A stretch of 64,000 nt of DNA from Actinomycetospora straminea. Its GTDB lineage: Bacteria; Actinomycetota; Actinomycetes; Mycobacteriales; Pseudonocardiaceae. The stretch's first letter is position 1. Each line of letters starts with the position of its first letter. Under the pieces are notes generated by a model. That model saw only the letters and a program-made list of their open reading frames with translations, made no database searches and was not told the origin of the DNA. This document shows positions 61,901 through 64,000 of this stretch, piece by piece. The stretch is taken from NCBI RefSeq assembly GCF_028737255.1, contig NZ_JAQZAN010000017.1:1-64000 (forward strand), written 5' to 3'. The position numbers were made by a program, and so were the translations under genes.

Positions 61901-63385
61901 TCAGCGCAGGTCGACGGGCTCTCCGGCGGCGGCGCGGGCGCGGGCGTGGCGGGAGGGCTCGCGGTAGAGGGGGTAGAGCTCGCCGACCGTGCGGTCCACC
62001 GCGGCGCGGTCGAGCCACGCCGGCCCGCCGAGGCGCTCGCGGCCCTCAGCGGTCAGCGCGACGGGCTGCGCGCCGGGTCGCGGTGGGTCGCCGAGCCCGA
62101 CGAGGTCGCTGCCGCGCGCGAGCAGGCGCTCGACGCCCCGGGCCCCGATCCGCCCGTACGACATCGTCTCCACCTCGAGCCCCGGGACGATCACCTTCGC
62201 GGTCACCGCCGACCCGGCGTCGGCGACCACCGTGAGCACGTCGAACCCGTCGAGGCGCGCCAGCAGGTCGTCGAGCAGCGCGCCGGGCTCGTCGAGGCCC
62301 GGGGTGTGCGGGAGGTCGGTGAACGCCACGCGGCCCCGGCGCGCGAGCACCGTGGGCTCGAGCAGCTCGCGCAGCTCGGCGGGTCCGCGGGCGATCCAGT
62401 CCGCCATCGCCTCGAACGCCCGGCGCTCCTGCGACGGCACCGGGTGGGCGCGCTCGCGCTCCCAGTAGCGGTCGTCGAAGAGCGGGCCGACGGTGTCGAG
62501 GTCGGCGTGGGCGACGAGCTTCCGCACCCGTGCGGAGCAGAACTCCAGCAGCGCCTTCTGCAGCGCCTCCTCGCGGTCCGGGTGGGCGGCCTCGCCGCAC
62601 GCGGTGACCGAGATCGGGTGCGGGGCGTCGGCGGGGTCGGTGTCGTAGCCGACGACGTGCAGGTCGGTGACGCCGAACGCGGTCGACGCGAGCTTCGGCA
62701 CCACGGTGATGCCGGCGTCGGCGAGGTGGTCGAGCAGCCGGCGGGTGTCCGGGTCGGTAACGCCGTCGGTGTCGATGACGATCCCGCGGTCCAGGGCGCG
62801 GAAGGCGGTGGCGTTGCCGTCGCGCTGGAGCACCTCGCCCAGGGCGTGGCCGACCGCGCGCTCGGCGGTGTCCCCGGCGCCGCAGCCGTTGGTGATGACC
62901 GTGATCAGCCGCTCCTCGGCGGGCTGCCAGTCGAGGTCGACGGGATAGGCCGCGGCGAACTCGGCGGGGACGAGCACCTCCTCGCCGGTGCGCCACCGCG
63001 TCGTCGGCAACCACCAGCGTGCCGCGTCGGGGTCGTACCCGGTGCCGGCGGGCAGGACGAGGGCGACGGGGTCGACCACCCCGTCGTCGCCGCGGGCGGC
63101 GCGGAGCTCGGTGTAGGACCCGCGGACCGGCTCGAGCTCGCGCAGGCGCCGGGCCAGCAGCATCTCCTCGGCGAGCTCGGCGTGGGCCGCGACGCGGGCC
63201 CGCTCGACCGTCAGCCCGTACCCGAACGCCCCGCTGCGGGGCCACTCGCCCGCCGGGTCGGCGTGGTCGGCGGCCACCACGGCGACGCCGGTCCGGTCGG
63301 CGGCCGACAGCTCGACGTCGCCCACCTCGCCCGGGGGCAGCGCCGCGTCGAGGGCGGCGGTGACGTCGTCGAACGACGTGGTCAC
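61901..63385 (-). CDS. YcaO-like family protein, 494 aa
   Basis: The YcaO pattern is seen in TVERARVAAHAELAEEMLLA (Glu residues of the ATP/Mg site), then LITVITNGCGAGDTAERAVG and HALGEVLQRDGNATAFRALD, and CGEAAHPDREEALQKALLEF. YcaO enzymes activate amide oxygens with ATP to make azolines, thioamides or amidines in RiPP peptides, or modify proteins. No precursor peptide or dehydrogenase is visible, so this is a stand-alone YcaO, perhaps acting on a protein, as TfuA-linked YcaO does in other organisms. The GTG at 63385 overlaps the next upstream gene's stop by four bases, so it is an operon with the MBL protein. Confidence 0.85.
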   Translation of the reverse strand: MTTSFDDVTAALDAALPPGEVGDVELSAADRTGVAVVAADHADPAGEWPRSGAFGYGLTVERARVAAHAELAEEMLLARRLRELEPVRGSYTELRAARGDDGVVDPVALVLPAGTGYDPDAARWWLPTTRWRTGEEVLVPAEFAAAYPVDLDWQPAEERLITVITNGCGAGDTAERAVGHALGEVLQRDGNATAFRALDRGIVIDTDGVTDPDTRRLLDHLADAGITVVPKLASTAFGVTDLHVVGYDTDPADAPHPISVTACGEAAHPDREEALQKALLEFCSARVRKLVAHADLDTVGPLFDDRYWERERAHPVPSQERRAFEAMADWIARGPAELRELLEPTVLARRGRVAFTDLPHTPGLDEPGALLDDLLARLDGFDVLTVVADAGSAVTAKVIVPGLEVETMSYGRIGARGVERLLARGSDLVGLGDPPRPGAQPVALTAEGRERLGGPAWLDRAAVDRTVGELYPLYREPSRHARARAAAGEPVDLR

Positions 63386-64000
63386 CGGAGCTCCTCGAGC
63401 GGGATCGGCCCGGCCACCGGCTGGGCCGAGAGCAGCCGGTCGTAGAGCGCGAGGACGGTCTTGGTCGAGATGCCCGAGGCGTACTCGAACGGCGTCGCGA
63501 CGGCGTCGAAGTCGAGCCGCTCGATGACGGCGTAGGCGTCGCGGATCTCCTGGTGGGACAGCGGGATCTGCGCGTGGTACGCCTTGTGCGCGCTCAGCCC
63601 GACCGGGGCGCCGTCGGCGTCGAAGCTCGCCTTGAGCATGTCGCCGCAGAACAGGATCCCGCGGCGCTCGTCGTGCAGGACGTTGTGGCCGTCGAAGTGC
63701 CCACCGGTGCGGTGGGCGACGAGCCCCGGGGCGAACTCGTGGCGGTCGTCGAGGGGCCAGGTGACGCGGAAGGCCTTGGTCCACTCCAGGTCGCGGACCC
63801 CGATCCCGAGCACCGGCGGGGCGAGCTCGTCCTGGAGCTGGAACAGCGCGCCGTAGCCGTGCACGTGGCTCGCACCGAGCGCCGCCAGCCCGCCGCGGCG
63901 GCGGATCTCGGCGATCGCGGCGTCGGGGTAGAAGCCGGCGGCCTCCCAGCCGACGAGCCCCCGGTCGGTCTCGATGACCCAGCCGCACGTGCCCAGCCCG
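63382..64000 (-). CDS. MBL-fold metallo-hydrolase, 5' truncated, at least 206 aa
   Basis: Coding continues past the end of the window. The visible part has the metallo-beta-lactamase-fold end: ALGASHVHGYGALFQLQDEL (first His motif region), the second part VAHRTGGHFDGHNVLHDERR (His and Asp), and ILFCGDMLKASF (Asp). It is an MBL hydrolase of the glyoxalase-II/beta-CASP-like class with unknown substrate. Its stop overlaps the YcaO start (GTGA), so the MBL gene is upstream of ycaO in one operon. Confidence 0.85.
   Translation of the reverse strand, partial: GLGTCGWVIETDRGLVGWEAAGFYPDAAIAEIRRRGGLAALGASHVHGYGALFQLQDELAPPVLGIGVRDLEWTKAFRVTWPLDDRHEFAPGLVAHRTGGHFDGHNVLHDERRGILFCGDMLKASFDADGAPVGLSAHKAYHAQIPLSHQEIRDAYAVIERLDFDAVATPFEYASGISTKTVLALYDRLLSAQPVAGPIPLEELR

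Overview
The window comes from a high-GC actinobacterium, most likely a Pseudonocardia relative. The case rests on very GC-rich third codon positions, frequent GTG starts, four-base ATGA/GTGA gene overlaps, a propane-type diiron monooxygenase operon with its own GroEL, a pyrophosphate-type phosphofructokinase close to that of Amycolatopsis, Rpf- and PASTA-type wall proteins, and a Ser/Thr kinase. Genus-level assignment is an inference.

Left part (1-17 kb) is accessory and decaying DNA. It opens with the C-terminal end of a large repeat-containing, possibly toxin-like protein. Two 3' pieces of a tRNA-Lys-like gene, in the same orientation at 2.5 and 15.8 kb, look like attachment sites. Next to the first is a tyrosine integrase fragment with a frameshift and with His at the expected catalytic Tyr. 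Between the two sites are a PASTA protein, a collagen-like LytR_C protein, broken rhodanese, glycosyltransferase and membrane/coiled-coil genes, an intact O-methyltransferase, a SnoaL-like protein, an HpaB-type flavin monooxygenase operon (DUF2848, HpaB-like, cupin, flavin reductase), an orphan gvpA-like gene, DUF3237, and a frameshifted small gene.

Middle part (15.8-46.5 kb) is denser and chromosome-like. It holds AIM24, DUF3303, a receptor Ser/Thr kinase with a beta-propeller, a BLUF photoreceptor, GtrA, DUF6463 and DoxX-type membrane proteins, an alpha/beta hydrolase, PPi-type phosphofructokinase, a class A beta-lactamase-like protein, a TetR/cupin divergent pair, a hemerythrin-Ddn fusion, an Rpf-like protein, nitronate monooxygenase, CsbD, a copper-type P-ATPase, CinA, HAD, diacylglycerol-kinase-like and DksA-like proteins, then MFS, NERD and DUF2505 genes. 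A compact reverse-strand cluster (42.5-46.5 kb) joins a TIM-barrel isomerase, a GT4 glycosyltransferase, a PIG-L deacetylase and a spore-photoproduct-lyase-like radical SAM enzyme. This recalls the MshA/MshB logic of mycothiol synthesis.

Right part (46.7-64 kb) is the centrepiece: an IclR regulator, then prmA-prmB-prmC-prmD (hydroxylase alpha, reductase, hydroxylase beta, coupling protein), a dedicated groEL, a zinc alcohol dehydrogenase, an amidohydrolase, a DUF59 protein, three unrecognised small proteins and a bifunctional-nuclease-domain protein, mostly with overlapping or near-overlapping starts. An AcoR/MimR-type activator that lacks the sigma-54 GAFTGA loop follows, then a second IclR paralogue of the first, and a YcaO plus metallo-beta-lactamase-fold pair running off the end. 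The operon should oxidise a short alkane or ether, assemble the diiron enzyme with its own chaperonin, and dehydrogenate the product. Strong hairpins sit after prmA and after prmD.
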